From Membranipora membranacea (Eukaryota; Bryozoa; Gymnolaemata; Cheilostomatida; Membraniporidae): a stretch of DNA of 64,000 nt. The stretch covers positions 4,541,501 to 4,605,500 of the forward strand of contig OU612074.1 of assembly GCA_914767715.1 (NCBI GenBank). Direction: 5' to 3'. The notes below the pieces were generated by a model, which saw nothing but the letters and a program-made list of their open reading frames with translations, was not told the DNA's origin and made no database searches. Both the position numbers and the translations under genes were made by a program. Below, in pieces: positions 34,183 to 46,268 of the stretch; the first letter of the stretch is position 1, and every line of letters begins with the position of its first letter.

Positions 34183-36445
34183 GTAAGTTGTTTTCTAATG
34201 GTGTGTAACAGTAAGATGAAATTTTAACAAAGACTCAGTTCATTAAAAGTATTGGCTGATTTTGGTGATTATCTCCTCCTGACCAAACTTTGAACTTCAC
34301 TCTAGGGAAGTGTATTTGACATGGGTGAACTAAACCGACATATAATTATGTATTATACCAATATAAACCCAATGAGCCACAATGATATTTAAAAAAAAAA
34401 TTATTTCTCAAAGAAATCTACAAAAAACAGCTGTTACTATCAAAGTAATGTATCGCACACCTACTTCCAATAGTCCGATTACTTCCAAATTTCTTTTGGT
34501 TACTCAGAATAGGGCTGTCCAGATATGTCGATTTTTGCATCATTGTAAGTTGCATGCAAGCAAAATGTAACATGTATATCTGTTTTTTGAAAGTATGCCT
34601 GAGGTGTGCTTACGATTGCGCAATACACCAGAGACCTTAGCCTTTGATATACTCTCTTTGTCTAAACAAAGCCTCTTCTATAACAAGCTTTCAATTCAAT
34701 TGATGTATGAGGCACAATAATCCTAGGTCCCAAACGCAACAAGTACAATTATAATCTGCTACTGGTAGCCTAATACTGTGATTACCAAAGATTATAAATT
34801 GTTAATACTACATTTTACAAAATATTCTGATCATGAATTAAATGATTCGAATTCAGTAATTTAGCAGGAAATCTCATCATTCAACTTCAAATGTGGAAAT
34901 AAGTCTTAGGCACAAATGGTCTTGATTGGTTTCCCATCTTATTTCAATGATTAATATTACAACAAAATTTTTATTCATGTGTAGTTTAGTTGTAATTTCA
35001 TTTCATGTATATATAGGTTTTTTCACCTTTGTCAAACACTTGATCGTCTAGAAAGTGCTTGAGTTTTATATTATTCAATCGACTTGCTCCACGACCAGTA
35101 GAGCCACCTGAGTCAAGCTACTAGAAGTGCATGGCAAGCTAGTGCAACCATAGTCTAAGTGCTCAGACTCCAAGGCGCAGGGAGTTGCTTGCGCAAACTA
35201 TAATAGTTTGCGCAAGTAACTCCCTGCGCCTTGGAGTCTGGGCACTTAGACTAGTGCAACCATGATGCGAATGGCTATTATTATTATTATAATCTCACAT
35301 GACACATGCCTCCAAAATATACTGACTCTGTGGGTGTGGAAAGATCTTCTTTGTAATTTTGTGATGGCTTATTTAGTCAACACAAACGGGTATGAATCTT
35401 TCAATTTAGAAATTGTGGTTAAAATAGATTATATCTTATTAGCTTCGATTGTTTGATGCAGAAAGCGTGCTATCAAGAATGAGATGGATTTAAGAGTTGG
35501 TGACATACGTTAGAGTGTCAGTCGCACAGCGCGCATGCGTTGGAGGTCATGGGTTTTGTTAGCCCCGAGGGCTTGTCAATTGGGATGCATGGGTTTCTCT
35601 TTGAATACAGATTATAGCAAGAAGCTGATCTATGAATACTGAATTGCAATCTAACTATTATGATAAATGGAAGGTTACCAAAATATGTGCGTATCTTGGC
35701 ACTGAGCATAGGGATTCATCAGTTAAAATTGAGATAGGAGCTGGAAAGTGTTTAACACAGAGTAATTCATTATGCTAGCAATATCAATTGTAAGCAGAGG
35801 CTGTACACGCAGCATTCTTCTCATAGAGTGTTATCATGTGTTGCTATTCACAATAAAATATCTAATTGTGTGGCTAATTAAAATTGTTTTTAAAAACAGG
35901 AGCACACGCTATTGTTTGGGGACAAGATTGAGTCAACATAATCTCATAATTGTGTTGGTTTGTGATGGTTTGTGTTGTCGCAATATCTCTCTGTTTAGTC
36001 ATACAATCAAAATATTTACTATGTAGTGCTCTCATATTTACAGGTAGGCATACTAGTAGTGATTGCTTATTTATTTATTTATAGAGGCTTACAAAAGGAT
36101 GGCTAATAATTTAGGTTAGCACAATACAATTTTGAATATTATCATGGGCTAAGGCCCCTGTGACTCCTTGCTCTCTGTATGGCATCACAGCCATTAACAC
36201 AGTGAGCAATATCCTCATGACAGTAGATACAATAGTAAAAACCTTTCATACTGTGATTTATCTGGATACCCAACTAACTATATTGACTTCAAGCTGTTGA
36301 TGGCATATGGCCGAGGAGCTATTGGTGACTGCATTTGGAAAACTTCTAACTCAAATTAAGCTGCAAAACAAAATCCCTCCCCTGCCTTCTCTGGTCTTCA
36401 CCTGATTGATTTGATTGATTTATTACATATCACAGACAATATTAC
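34183..36445. other. Stretch between RING exon 5 and the hAT-like element
   Basis: Apart from the hairpin at 35139-35263 and short A/T-rich repeats (near 36,066) no exon, ORF or RNA could be supported. Confidence 0.45.
35139..35263. repeat. About 100 bp near-perfect hairpin flanked by a 13 bp direct repeat
   Basis: 35152-35252 is an inverted repeat with arms of about 49 bases (AGTCTAAGTGCTCAGACTCC... and its complement) and only two or three mismatches around a minimal loop at CTATAATAG. CTAGTGCAACCAT flanks it on both sides (35139-35151, 35251-35263). It could be a foldback mini-transposon or a hairpin RNA source. Confidence 0.85.
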
Positions 36446-37803
36446 CAGGGCTCTCAACCACTCAGATTTAGCCCGAGTTACTCAGATTTTTGGGTTCAAC
36501 TCAGGCTTCTCAGGGGATTTTAAAATGTGAGCTAAAACTCAGATTTTGCTCGTTGGCAGAGATGAATAATATATAAACAATGCTAAATGTTGCCGTACAA
36601 TAATTTATGTCATATTATTAATGAATGATCAGGTATTAGATTCTAGTTGTGATAAGCTATGCTCTCACTGCGCTGCCTATTCAAGTCATTTATGTGAGAT
36701 TCCAATTTGTATTTGAGAACGCTTTTAAAATTTAGCTTGTAATGAACTTGACATGATTGAATGAACCTAATCTTTAATTTGAATATCAACACATTACACC
36801 CAACTTGCCTTTCTGTCAAAGCATCTCGGTTCAGACTGAGATGACATCAAACTTTTGCATGTGAATAATGTGTGGTATTTGTTGTGGGTATTTGATTTCA
36901 TTTGTGATAAGCTATGCTCTTATTGCTCTCCCAGTGATTTGCAAATAGATTATTATGGCTGAATAGAAATTTGAATTTTAGGAATGTTAAAAAATTCATT
37001 TTGCAGGTGAACCGGATAAATCCAGGCAATGATTTTAATAGCATCACATTACATCAATTATATGCCTTTCTACCCTGGCGGCTCGATTCGTCAGCCTTTA
37101 AAACAATATTTTTACAAACATATTTTTACATCATGGGGATTCATTTTCACCTGTGGCGATGGCCTTGGTTAGTCCATATGAATTGGTTCATCTGGATAGA
37201 ATCTAAAATTATTTACGATTTTATGTTTACAAGCAATGCTCTAGGTTTTTATTGATTTACTAGCTATCACAAACATGAAATGTTGCGAGAAAAGGATGCA
37301 TATACTTTGTCATTAAAAGAGCTTGCTACTAATGTATGGAACTTGCATTTGAGGGCATTGCTCTAGGAAATTTTGTATGATGTGATGCTCATCAGCAGAA
37401 CAGCACAATAATATCGAGGTCGCCTACGTCAAGCCTCAAATTCTTGGCAACATTATAAACTTTTCTTAGTAATTTCTTGTCTATGGTGCATATGCTCGTG
37501 TGCAAAACAGGCAGACAATACATCAAGAGGGAAACTACAAAACTTTTGAACATCATGGAAGCTAATGGCTTTGTACTTAGATGCAACATTTTTTTAACAA
37601 CATATATTCTTTGACTTGCTTTGCCAGCTATTCTTTGCACATAATCTTCAAATCCCAGGTATTTCACCCGACAATATTTCGGTACCATCTCAGACATACC
37701 CTCAGCTGTTTATGCTCACGGCGTTTTACACCTTTAAAGTACCACTATGGGACATGCTAATATCAAAACTCAGGTTTCGAATCCTCCCAGGTTGAGAGCC
37801 CTG
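36446..37803. mobile_element. hAT-like element with internal LINE sequence
   Basis: 14 bp terminal inverted repeats CAGGGCTCTCAACC face each other across 1,358 bp, flanked by ATATTAC on both sides (36439-36445, 37804-37810). The ends and the 7-8 bp duplication fit hAT elements. No transposase is present. The right part contains a minus-strand reverse-transcriptase fragment. Confidence 0.82.
37392..37697 (-). mobile_element. CR1/L2-like reverse transcriptase C-terminal fragment
   Basis: Reads VKYLGFEDYVQ, ASQRIYVVKKMLHLSTKPL, MMFKSFVVSLLMYCLPVL and DKKLLRKVYN. These match position by position the thumb region of the LINE at 20,378-22,436 (KYLGV, ASQRMYIVKNF, SSKPLSHMLFKSF), so the family is the same or a close one. 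Confidence 0.82.
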
Positions 37804-37810
37804 ATATTAC

Positions 37811-39559
37811 ATAATCAAATAGTAACTAGAAACCAGAAGTATTTTATATCTGATATCATATGCCTTCATAATAACAATACTACTACTATTAAGGCTTCTT
37901 TGAGGGAAGGATTTGGGATTTTAACGTGACATTTATTTTCGCACAAATCAGAAGCACTGCCCAATCTATTCTTAAAAATTTTACTTGAAAGACAGTAATT
38001 TATGTTTGAAACAACCCTAATTATCTTCAATAATTTTTAATTGACATTGTTTCCTCAATCAATCCTTGTTTAAAATGTGATAGTGTCAGGCCTTCTTGTG
38101 TATTTCTTAGGATTGAAATATTTCATAATTGTTTGATGGGTATCCCTGGCTTAAATTTAATTCATATCACTGGGCAAGGTCGGTTGACACAAGTACCAGT
38201 AGATGAATTATGCGTCCTCATTTAATCCTCCCACTCAAAAACTTTGACCCCATCCAGCAAAAATTAGAACCAGTAGTATTGAATTTGGATTGGATTGGAA
38301 ATAGTAAATCAAATATCTATCGCTATTCTCTTGCTATCTTGCAAGTATAAGGGTTTACGGAGAGTTATTTAACCAGATTGACACAATCTGCTTGGTGCTT
38401 GGAGTTTGAAATAAAACCTGTATACAGGGAGAACTTGTATGCTGGTATAATTTCTGATATTTGGAGACATTCAATTTTGATCCTAGATTCTTCCTCTGTA
38501 AAGAATTCTCTCATTTAAGTTTGTATGTTTACCTGGATACAAGGACGGGATATGATAAATTAGGCAAAGTGGGATAACTTCTAGTTCATATTAAAGTAGA
38601 AGTCAACACTGTCACCACTAAATACGTATCAAAATGCAATTAAATTTCACCAGCAGGCAACATACTCAACAATCGAAACCCTAGGTTTAAGCTTTGGATC
38701 TGCATCATAGGTCAGTCAGTAGCCTCTCCACCCAATGACTGCAATAAACTGAATTAAGTTGAGAAGCTATTATAATCTCGTAAAAATACTTAATTGTGTT
38801 ATTAAAAGCAATAATATTGTTTTTGTAGATGATTTTGTAACTGAGATGACTGTTTGTATTTATTTAGATTGACACAACAAAAGATAACTGCTTCGATTCT
38901 AGAAACAAATTATTTTATACATCACTTTTTTCCAATAATATATTTATTTGGAGAGTAAGGGTATTGCTGTTACTAAAACAAAATGGTGGAAGAGCGTTTG
39001 TAATTGAAATAATCAATATTTTCAAATTTAATATTTATTTATAACATCCAAATTTAGAATGAGCACATCATTACGCATCAAATATCAAAATATAACTTTT
39101 GTGGTTGTCTTTCACTTTAAGTACGACATTGTATGAAAATGAGAAGATAACTCTACAGCAACTTGAAGCCAAAATACTTTTAATGAACTGAGGATTTGAC
39201 CACTTCTATTCATTGACATTAATTGATGGCTGCAGCACACCAATTATTATAAAACACACTTGGGAAAACTTTTCCATTGTTGTAAAATCCAAATGCAAAG
39301 ATGGCTCGGCTGTAAAGCAGGGTGTACCTTAGCATGAATAGACAATAGACTTGCTCGCCATTAATTGAAATAATGATTGAGACATATACAAGTCCTGTAT
39401 CACGCAGTTCTTTTTATTTATTACAAAGGAGTTTCAATTGTAATCAAGATGCTGCCCATGTCGGCGTCTTCCATTTTCTCTGAAATTCATAAAAAACTGG
39501 TCAGAAGATTAGTATTGAATAATTTGCTTCTATATCAAAGAAACTGTCTTTTGTTCAAG
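37811..39559. other. Stretch before the first recognised eIF4G copy 2 exon
   Basis: AT-rich, no start exon, promoter or repeat recognised. The absence of an eIF4G first exon here matters for the fusion hypothesis. Confidence 0.4.
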
Positions 39560-40626
39560 AAACTGGAACAGATTATGGCAATGATCCATCACCAGCAATG
39601 TTAGCCATGAGCAAGATCACAACTCAACCTGACCTTACAAAAGCTTCGAATTTCGAAAAACGCACTGGGGCAAAAAGCGAATCAATCTTGAAAAACATAC
39701 TAAAGCCTAGTAGTGCACCTGAGATAAGCAACAGTCTCAGTCGAAGTAAGGTAAGTGGCATATAAGCTACAGAATCTCAACAACTGATTGATAAGAAAGC
39801 AAACTATCACATATAAGAAGCAACAATGCAATGGGAGCGAATCCCATTTTTAGATAGTATACTGAGTATGCTAAGGTTAACAAAATTTGATTGTCTTGCA
39901 AAACATGAATAAAAGTTTCTTATTAATTTATTTATTCAAAATCAACAGTATTCTTCAAATTATCATTCAAATTGATACTAATAATCAATAGTCTATGGGG
40001 CTCCCTGCACACAAAGCTGTCTTCAATTGCTTCAGAGAAAATAGAGCAATCTTCATTTTTAAAACTCTCATCTTCAGACTTAATTCTTCAAAACAACTGG
40101 ACCGTGATGTTATCTACTCATTTCGACTTAGAATGACCATGTGCTTGAGTTTTGGTTTTGTTTTGATAGGCTGATGAGTTTCAGCTTGTTATTGCTTGGA
40201 GTTGTCTGTCCAAAACACCTTATCTGAGTGGCTAACTCCAAATTGTTGTACTGAATTGAAGTCTAAAATCTTTTATTAATTTTTCATTTGAACTGACTAA
40301 ATATTTTCTTCAAATTCAAAACACTCAATCTCCAATCTTCAGTAAAATACGCGGGGAGCCCTGTCTATGACTGTACTGAGGAAACAAGTAACAAGATACT
40401 AACGAAATGACTGACTAGGCCTGAGGATACGGGTAATTAGCAAAGCTGAAAACCACCTCCACCCAGTACTCACCCGAGGTGGCTAAATCCGACCCCCCAG
40501 GACTGGGTTCAAACCTGTTCTGGCCTTAGCATTTTCATCGTATAATTGGATGAATGATTTGTTAATATTATCTGTGTTTACAGGATCATCCACTACACCA
40601 GAAATCGAGGCTGTCACATCACCCAG
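39560..40626 (+). CDS. eIF4G copy 2, first two recognised exons
   Basis: 39560-39750 (acceptor ttgttcaag, donor agtaag|gtaagt) encodes TGTDYGNDPSPAMLAM and SESILKNILKPSSAP. 40584-40626 is a 43-base exon (acceptor gtttacag, donor cccag|gtactt). The first begins in phase 1, so a coding exon must precede it. The order joins in phase into 41485. The sequence is low-complexity and not diagnostic for eIF4G by itself. Confidence 0.55.
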
Positions 40627-43484
40627 GTACTTGATTACTTTAAGTTTTATAATCTTAATCTTAATCTTAAATCTTAATTTGTACCTGGTAACTTGAGCCT
40701 GTCAATCTGTTTCAATTCATAATAAAGGTCAATCACCGTGTGCCCTAAAATCATGCTCTAGAGTTGCAGGAATTGCCTCGTTTTCAAAAACAATTTCCTT
40801 ATTATTTAAAAGTAAACACATACCTACGAGTCGCTAGACTCCCAAAAACCATTTCAAAGACACAACGCCTACGTTGAATCTTTACACTATTACAAGTCAT
40901 ACAATGGCCAACAAAGAAAAAACATGATTTTGATATATTACCTGTCTACATGTATCATTTGATAAATCACCTTCATATAAAAGTCTTTAGTGACTTTATT
41001 ATGAGTAGTCTGTCTCACAAAGCTATAGCTAAAGTTCATAGTTCCAATACAGGGCTGATTGTAAGCAAGGTTGGTTCTTGTCTGTGTTGTGCAGAGAATG
41101 AAAGGATACTATGTGCCATGTGTTTTGGATATAAAACTATAACACAGCTATAGTAGCGCCTCCCCATAAAAAGTATTATTGATGTTCTTAGTTTAATTTT
41201 AATTGAGAGCACACAGCAAGATTTTCAATATCTTATGGACACAGTTGAAAGTATGAGCTTTACTTACCATAGAAATCTGCTCAATTTTTCTTGGCTGCTA
41301 AAGTTGCCCTCTCTTCATAGATCTATGAGGTATATATATATTTATGAAACGCTCTAATTTCAGATCATGGTCATATGAAGTTGGGTCAATCTTTTGAAAA
41401 ATTTGTTCGAGAAAATAGCGCAAAACCTTTGGTGCTACTTTAGCTTTGAGTAAAAAGTGTTTTTTAAAGTAAAAATTGTTCCAGATACCGGAGCAGATGA
41501 TGTTGATTATCCGCCAGTTAAAGAAGTCACCAGCAAGATCTCACCTAAACCTGCCTGTGAAGTAGCTGACAATGTTAAAAAGGACATCGGAGAGAAGGAA
41601 AAACCAGTCCATGACAAGCTTGTAGAGCCAACTGCAGTGCATGAGGTAAGCATTAGTATTGTACCAAAAGTCATGTCAGATTACAACCTCGATACATCAT
41701 ATATGGATTTGTGTCCTGCTTTGGTTGGTTGAGTGGGTTCAGTAGCCCACTTAGCATTCATTATCTGTTCTCATGGTGAGACCAAACTCTTCAGCCCTGG
41801 TCATACTTGATTTTATCAGCAACATGGCATATCACAGCCTAGAGGAATACCCACCAATCATCAACGGGGACACAATATACACGGTATGAGCGGAACTTCG
41901 CCTCAAACACAACCGATGCACTTCTCCCCTCAACATCCACAACAGTATATGATAGCTAATATGCCGGGACAAGCTATGGTATGTATTATTGGAATTTATC
42001 ATCAATTTCTATGTCAAAGTGTGTGAGTTTAATTGCCTGACAAGCTTAACCAAGATCTGAATTCAGATATTTTGTTATTCAATTTTAATTGTAGAACAAG
42101 CTAGAGTAAGATATATTTTTTGCAATTACAGAGGCTCATTTCAAGCATGGTCTATATATAATTTTGAAAAATAGGTTTCATCATAATCATGAACGGGGAC
42201 ACCGTATACAAAGTATGACCGGGTTGGTATCCGGTTAGAACCCCTAATCTGAGATATATCTGTTGTTGTAATACAGTATGTAATTCTTATAAAGCACTGT
42301 TAGTCCCTCAATATTCTAAATAATTGTTGTTATTCGAGGAAACACTCCCCCAATTGCTTGCTGTCCTGGTTTTCTCATCTTGGTAACTGTAAATTAGTTT
42401 GTTATGCTTTTTACTGATATGTATATGTGTACAACTGCAATTGAGCTGTGGTAAATATATATACCACACCCAATACCCCATACTGCCTAACCATCTATAT
42501 TGTTTCCTCCCACTGGTTATTTTTGACAGGCTGCTTTACAAAAGAGGGAGCGCAAACCACTGACTATAATTAACCCAGACACACACGAGACTGTGAATAA
42601 AGAAGAACTCACTAAACCTCGAAGGGATTCAGATGCTAGCGTGCCTGATTATTATTCATATACAGAAGGTGAGGATGTGTAAGGGAAGCCAATCTCTGAT
42701 ATTTAGTAAACAGTTCTTACCGTGACATTTTAATGATTGAATTTCATTGCTCCACACACCCTGATGCATCCATCACTCAGGCTCTGCCTTATACTATTTC
42801 CAAATTTGAAGCTATAATAGTCAAGAGACTGCCAATTTCAATATCATTATGGTGCATAACTGACTGCATAAAGCTGATGTTGCTATTTTCTCTGAAGTTG
42901 ATTTAAGTTTGTATTCGTCTTGCACTCCTTGTAATCAGTGTATGGATCTGATATTTTCTTGATGTAGATCTAACACGACCTTTGAACCCAGAAGGAAAGA
43001 AGGTATACGATCGAGACTTCTTGATGAGCCTTAGGGCAGCTGGTCCATCTAAAGAGAAACCTGTAGGCCTGTCAACACTGAATGATATTCTGCTGGCTAA
43101 ACCTCTACATTCATCTGAAAACCTTTCTTATAGAGAACAGATTCGACGTGATATGAACCCTAACTTCTCCAAGCCGATGCAGGTCAGTAAAAACCCACTG
43201 AAATATCTTCAAATCGGTTTAAATGCTTGTAGGTTGCTCTGCATTTCCATTGTCCGATCATCTGATCAGCCATATGTAGGGACATGAGCACCATACATAA
43301 CAAGCTTAGCAGTAATTCATTACAAATCTTACATACTAAAACTTCTGTTGTTTTTATGCGATCTTGTTATATCCGCTGGTATATAATAAGTGATTCTCAC
43401 TGAAACAGCTGGGTGTGTTTGTAGTCTAGTTTATCTAAGCCTGGTGGAGACTTGGGCTCCAGATCATCTCCTATGTTTGGCATG
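39560..43484 (+). CDS. eIF4G: eIF4G copy 2, N-terminal exons (PABP- and eIF4E-binding regions)
   Basis: Exons 39560-39750, 40584-40626, 41485-41645, 41820-41978, 42530-42668, 42968-43182 and 43425-43484 chain in phase. The fourth is rich in Q, H, P, M (SPQHPQQYMIANMPGQAM). The fifth starts with KRERKPLTIINPDTHE, matching the PABP-interacting motif of animal eIF4G. The sixth holds KKVYDRDFLMSL, fitting the eIF4E-binding consensus Y-x4-L-hydrophobic, then GLSTLNDILL. This part is the scaffold arm that joins poly(A)-binding protein and the cap-binding protein. No start codon exon is visible. The last exon ends in phase 0, and the next eIF4G exon found is at 51,754. Confidence 0.82.
39998..40363. 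mobile_element. Candidate hAT-like MITE in an eIF4G intron
   Basis: The left end GGGCTCCCTGC and right end GCGGGGAGCCC(TG) are inverted, with TCTATG on both flanks (39992-39997, 40364-40369). End sequence resembles CAGGGCTCCC hAT termini, with the left CA mutated. No coding capacity. Confidence 0.55.
41485..41978 (+). CDS. eIF4G copy 2 exons with charged and Q/H-rich regions
   Basis: 41485-41645 is charged (KEVTSKISPKPACEVADNVK). 41820-41978 carries the Q/H/P/M-rich low-complexity region common just before the PABP motif. Donors gag|gtaagc and atg|gtatgt. Phase 0 between them. Confidence 0.7.
42530..42668 (+). CDS. eIF4G: eIF4G copy 2 PABP-interacting motif exon
   Basis: Acceptor ttttgacag, donor acagaag|gtgagg. 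ALQKRERKPLTIINPDTH aligns with the KRERK-(x)n-I-x-D/NP motif that binds the RRM2 face of PABP in metazoan eIF4G. Confidence 0.8.
42968..43182 (+). CDS. eIF4G: eIF4G copy 2 eIF4E-binding exon
   Basis: Acceptor tgatgtag, donor atgcag|gtcagt. KKVYDRDFLMSL gives Tyr, then four residues, then Leu-Met: the canonical eIF4E-binding helix. PVGLSTLNDILLAKP and MNPNFSKP follow in the order seen in animal eIF4G. Confidence 0.9.
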
Positions 43485-44514
43485 GTTTGTATCTGATCTT
43501 GTATTTTCCTCATGTTAGCCATATTTCTTACAAACTATCTACACCTCAATGCACAATGTTTTATTCCTCAACACATTGAAATTTATGATTACGGAACTGA
43601 ACCAAAATTTATTTCAAAGTATACTCCATACACCCGAGAGACACTGATAGCAATTATCAAAATTTGCTGACATCGCTAAAAGGAATTAATCAGCTTGTAC
43701 CTATTGCCATATCTAGAAGATATTATACTGTTGTTATGAATGCTTTCTATCAGTGCCCTGTCACTACCTCTGCCTCCACACTTCCATCTATCTATCTATC
43801 TCTGTGTTATGTCTTGTACTTATGTTGTTCATTACAAGCCTCTGCCTATCTGACATGGTACACTGCTCACCATCAAAACAGAGTTGGTATTACTGTTATG
43901 TAGATCCAACTTAACACATGAAATTACCCGATTACTGTGTTGTAGAACCAATTATAGGTCCGTTCAAAACAGTATTGTTAAACAACTAGGTGGATCAATT
44001 TTATTCATGTTTCAAATTATTCTCTGATTCTTCAGCTCCGTAATGATGTGCTTCTTTAGAAAATTGGTCCACTCTTAGTGCATTTTATATCTATCGCAGT
44101 AGAGGCTTTTCCGAAAACGCTCACATCAAGCCAGGCTAACGTTTTGTGACGTCAGAGAGCTGTTTGAGTGATCAGCCTATTGTAAAATCAAAACAAACAG
44201 AGCTATCTTGTATTCAATTCAGCATAAGATCAATGGTGCTGATTTTCATTTTCCACTATGAGCCTATGCACCCACATCTCGATTGCAACCTCATGGAAGG
44301 GCACTGGCATCCCCATCCCCAAATTTGAGATATGATGGTCTAAAAAGTCAGCTTATATGTGTGATTTCTGCAAATGTAGGTCAACACAGAGCACCAAACT
44401 AAGGCTATATTGGGTAGTAAGGTATTCTATGAAAGGTCCCCATTGACTACAATACTCAACTGAAATCCACTGGCTAAGTAAACAAACTTTGATTTTATAT
44501 TACAACAAGCACGG

Positions 44515-44570
44515 CGGTGTGTGCGTATGTGTGTGTTTGCGTGTGTGTGCGTGTGTGTGTGTGTGTTCGA
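44515..44570. repeat. (GT)n-type microsatellite
   Basis: Imperfect GT/GTGC dinucleotide tract of about 55 bases. Confidence 0.9.
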
Positions 44571-45074
44571 TTGAGAATAAATGACACATACTATAAACTG
44601 AGGTAAGACGCCGGTCCGATAATAAAATAATCCAGCGATAGCTGAGTCATCGGCTGCACGAAGTTAGTGATAATAAGGCGAAGGGAAAGGAGATCAAGAA
44701 TTTTTAGACTTTAGCATTCAAATTAGTTATACCTTTAGACTTTAGATAAAGCTTTAGACATTAACTGTGTTACTGTTCTCATATTCTTGAAGCTTTACTG
44801 AGGACCTGCTGTTTGCCATCCATTGTATATTTATAATTGGAAATTTTTAATCGATCTAACTTTATCAGCAGAAAAAAATTCTATGTGATGATAAAATTCT
44901 AAATAATGTGCTGGGTAGATTTCCATCGAAATATTTTGCCCAAAACTAAGGGTCGTACAATTAATAAGTTGAATAATATTAGACAAATTGATCGTCGCTA
45001 ATAAACTAACTCTGGCTTTGTGAATTGGGGCTTGTATCATTCTATGGTCATGGATGTTTATACGATGAGCATAT

Positions 45075-45104
45075 CACAGAGTAAGGATATATCCTTACTC
45101 TGTG
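45075..45104. repeat. Perfect 30 bp palindrome flanked by 8 bp direct repeat
   Basis: The half-site CACAGAGTAAGGATA is followed directly by its complement. GAGCATAT occurs immediately on both sides (one G shared). It looks like a minimal foldback element or an excision scar with its target duplication. Confidence 0.85.
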
Positions 45105-45994
45105 AGCATATTTTGCAGTCATTGATGAGGTAATTTATTATGAGCCGCAATAATGTTTGTTTTGACAGCAATGTGATATTTTATGTGGGGAGAGCCTTGT
45201 CAAAGATTATAAAACATTGGCCATGTAGACATAACCGCATCCACTAATATTGACTAGCTCTACCCTTGTTTGTCATCGATGTGAGAAATAATTGGCTGGT
45301 GAGACGTTTCTTGCAAAAAACTATAGAAACTTAGAATCTTTATCAGTGATATTCAGGTGCTAACTTTGAATTCTATTAACAAGGACATAACAATTATCAG
45401 CTTATTATTTTTAATATAATAACAAAACTTAGTCACGAGCAGATTTATCCAATAAATATTACTTGTATATAAATAAGTAGACTACCACAAAGATGGCAAT
45501 GGTTCGTTAACTTTGCAGGTCCGTTAAGTCATAATCATACCCTTGGCACTCCTACAATAGAAATGTGAAAGCATGACTCCAAGTTTAACCCATGTTTCAA
45601 AACCACAAACATACGACTTAGTTTTTGGTGTGTAAATTTAAATCACATCTTTTAGCTGCGTTCCAGCTGTTTTGAGATGATATAAAATTTGTCCTTGCAA
45701 TCAACGTAGCGCAAGCATGTGAATTATCGGGAAGGGAAAGCTAGGTTAATGTATGGAGAGCTCACATTCGATCACAGCATGGGTAGGGATCAGGAGACTT
45801 TGACAAGCTCGAATCACAACCACTATGCCACACTGCCACCCAAAACACGAGGCCCAATGAAACGGTTTGCATTGTGACACATTTGTATTCAATCCTGATA
45901 TTTCACTCGAGCACGTGAATTGAATCCCTTAGCCTATTAAAACCACTTTTCTTTTAACTTTAAATATCACTGCCTCATAATCACTATGATCCCA

Positions 45995-46150
45995 TGTGTC
46001 GATTTCGGGAGTAATCGCCCCATGGAAATGGCATTAAAGTCAAATTCCGATTGTGACGAATGACTTTTTTTACGCGAATACACATACCGTGTAGAATCAA
46101 TTAAATTCTAATTGGCAGCGTGGCTGAATGGTTAGCGCGCTGGGCTCAAG
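45995..46150 (+). repeat. Composite tRNA-derived SINE, copy 2 (5' part)
   Basis: The same 5' unit as at 6.5 kb (GGGAGTAATCGCCCC, ATTCCGATTGTGACGAATGA, CACATACCG) leads into GCAGCGTGGCTGAATGGTTA, a clear tRNA A box and acceptor 5' strand (class II-like), then GCGCGCTGGGCT. It stops in the anticodon region and is followed by a purine tract. Confidence 0.68.
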
Positions 46151-46171
46151 CAGGGGAATAATGTTCTCGGT

Positions 46172-46268
46172 GGGAGGGGGGAAAAGGGGAAAAGAAAAAA
46201 AAGAGGAGAAAAGGAGAGGACAAGAAAAGGGAGGAAAAAAAAGGAAAAAAGGAAAAAGAAAGAAAAAT
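46172..46268. repeat. About 95-base homopurine tract
   Basis: Almost uninterrupted A/G on the + strand (GGGAGGGGGGAAAAGGGG and so on), with one C near the middle, directly after the truncated SINE. It could form a triplex; it may be an expanded tail. Confidence 0.85.

Larger units (their letters stand above)
43485..45994. other. Start of the intron where copy 2 MIF4G exons would be expected
   Basis: No sequence resembling MIF4G exons A-D was found by reading all short open frames. Only simple repeats (GT)n at 44,515-44,570, a palindrome at 45,075 and a possible SINE piece near 45,780-45,860 (- strand) are visible. Confidence 0.5.

Noticed and set aside
40440-40530. B-box-like GGGTTCAAACC
   Set aside because: No A box at the right distance and no second copy in the window.
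45750-45900. tRNA-like motif on the minus strand (TGGCATAGTGGTTGTGATTCG)
   Set aside because: Only an A-box-like part is visible; B box and stems are not convincing.
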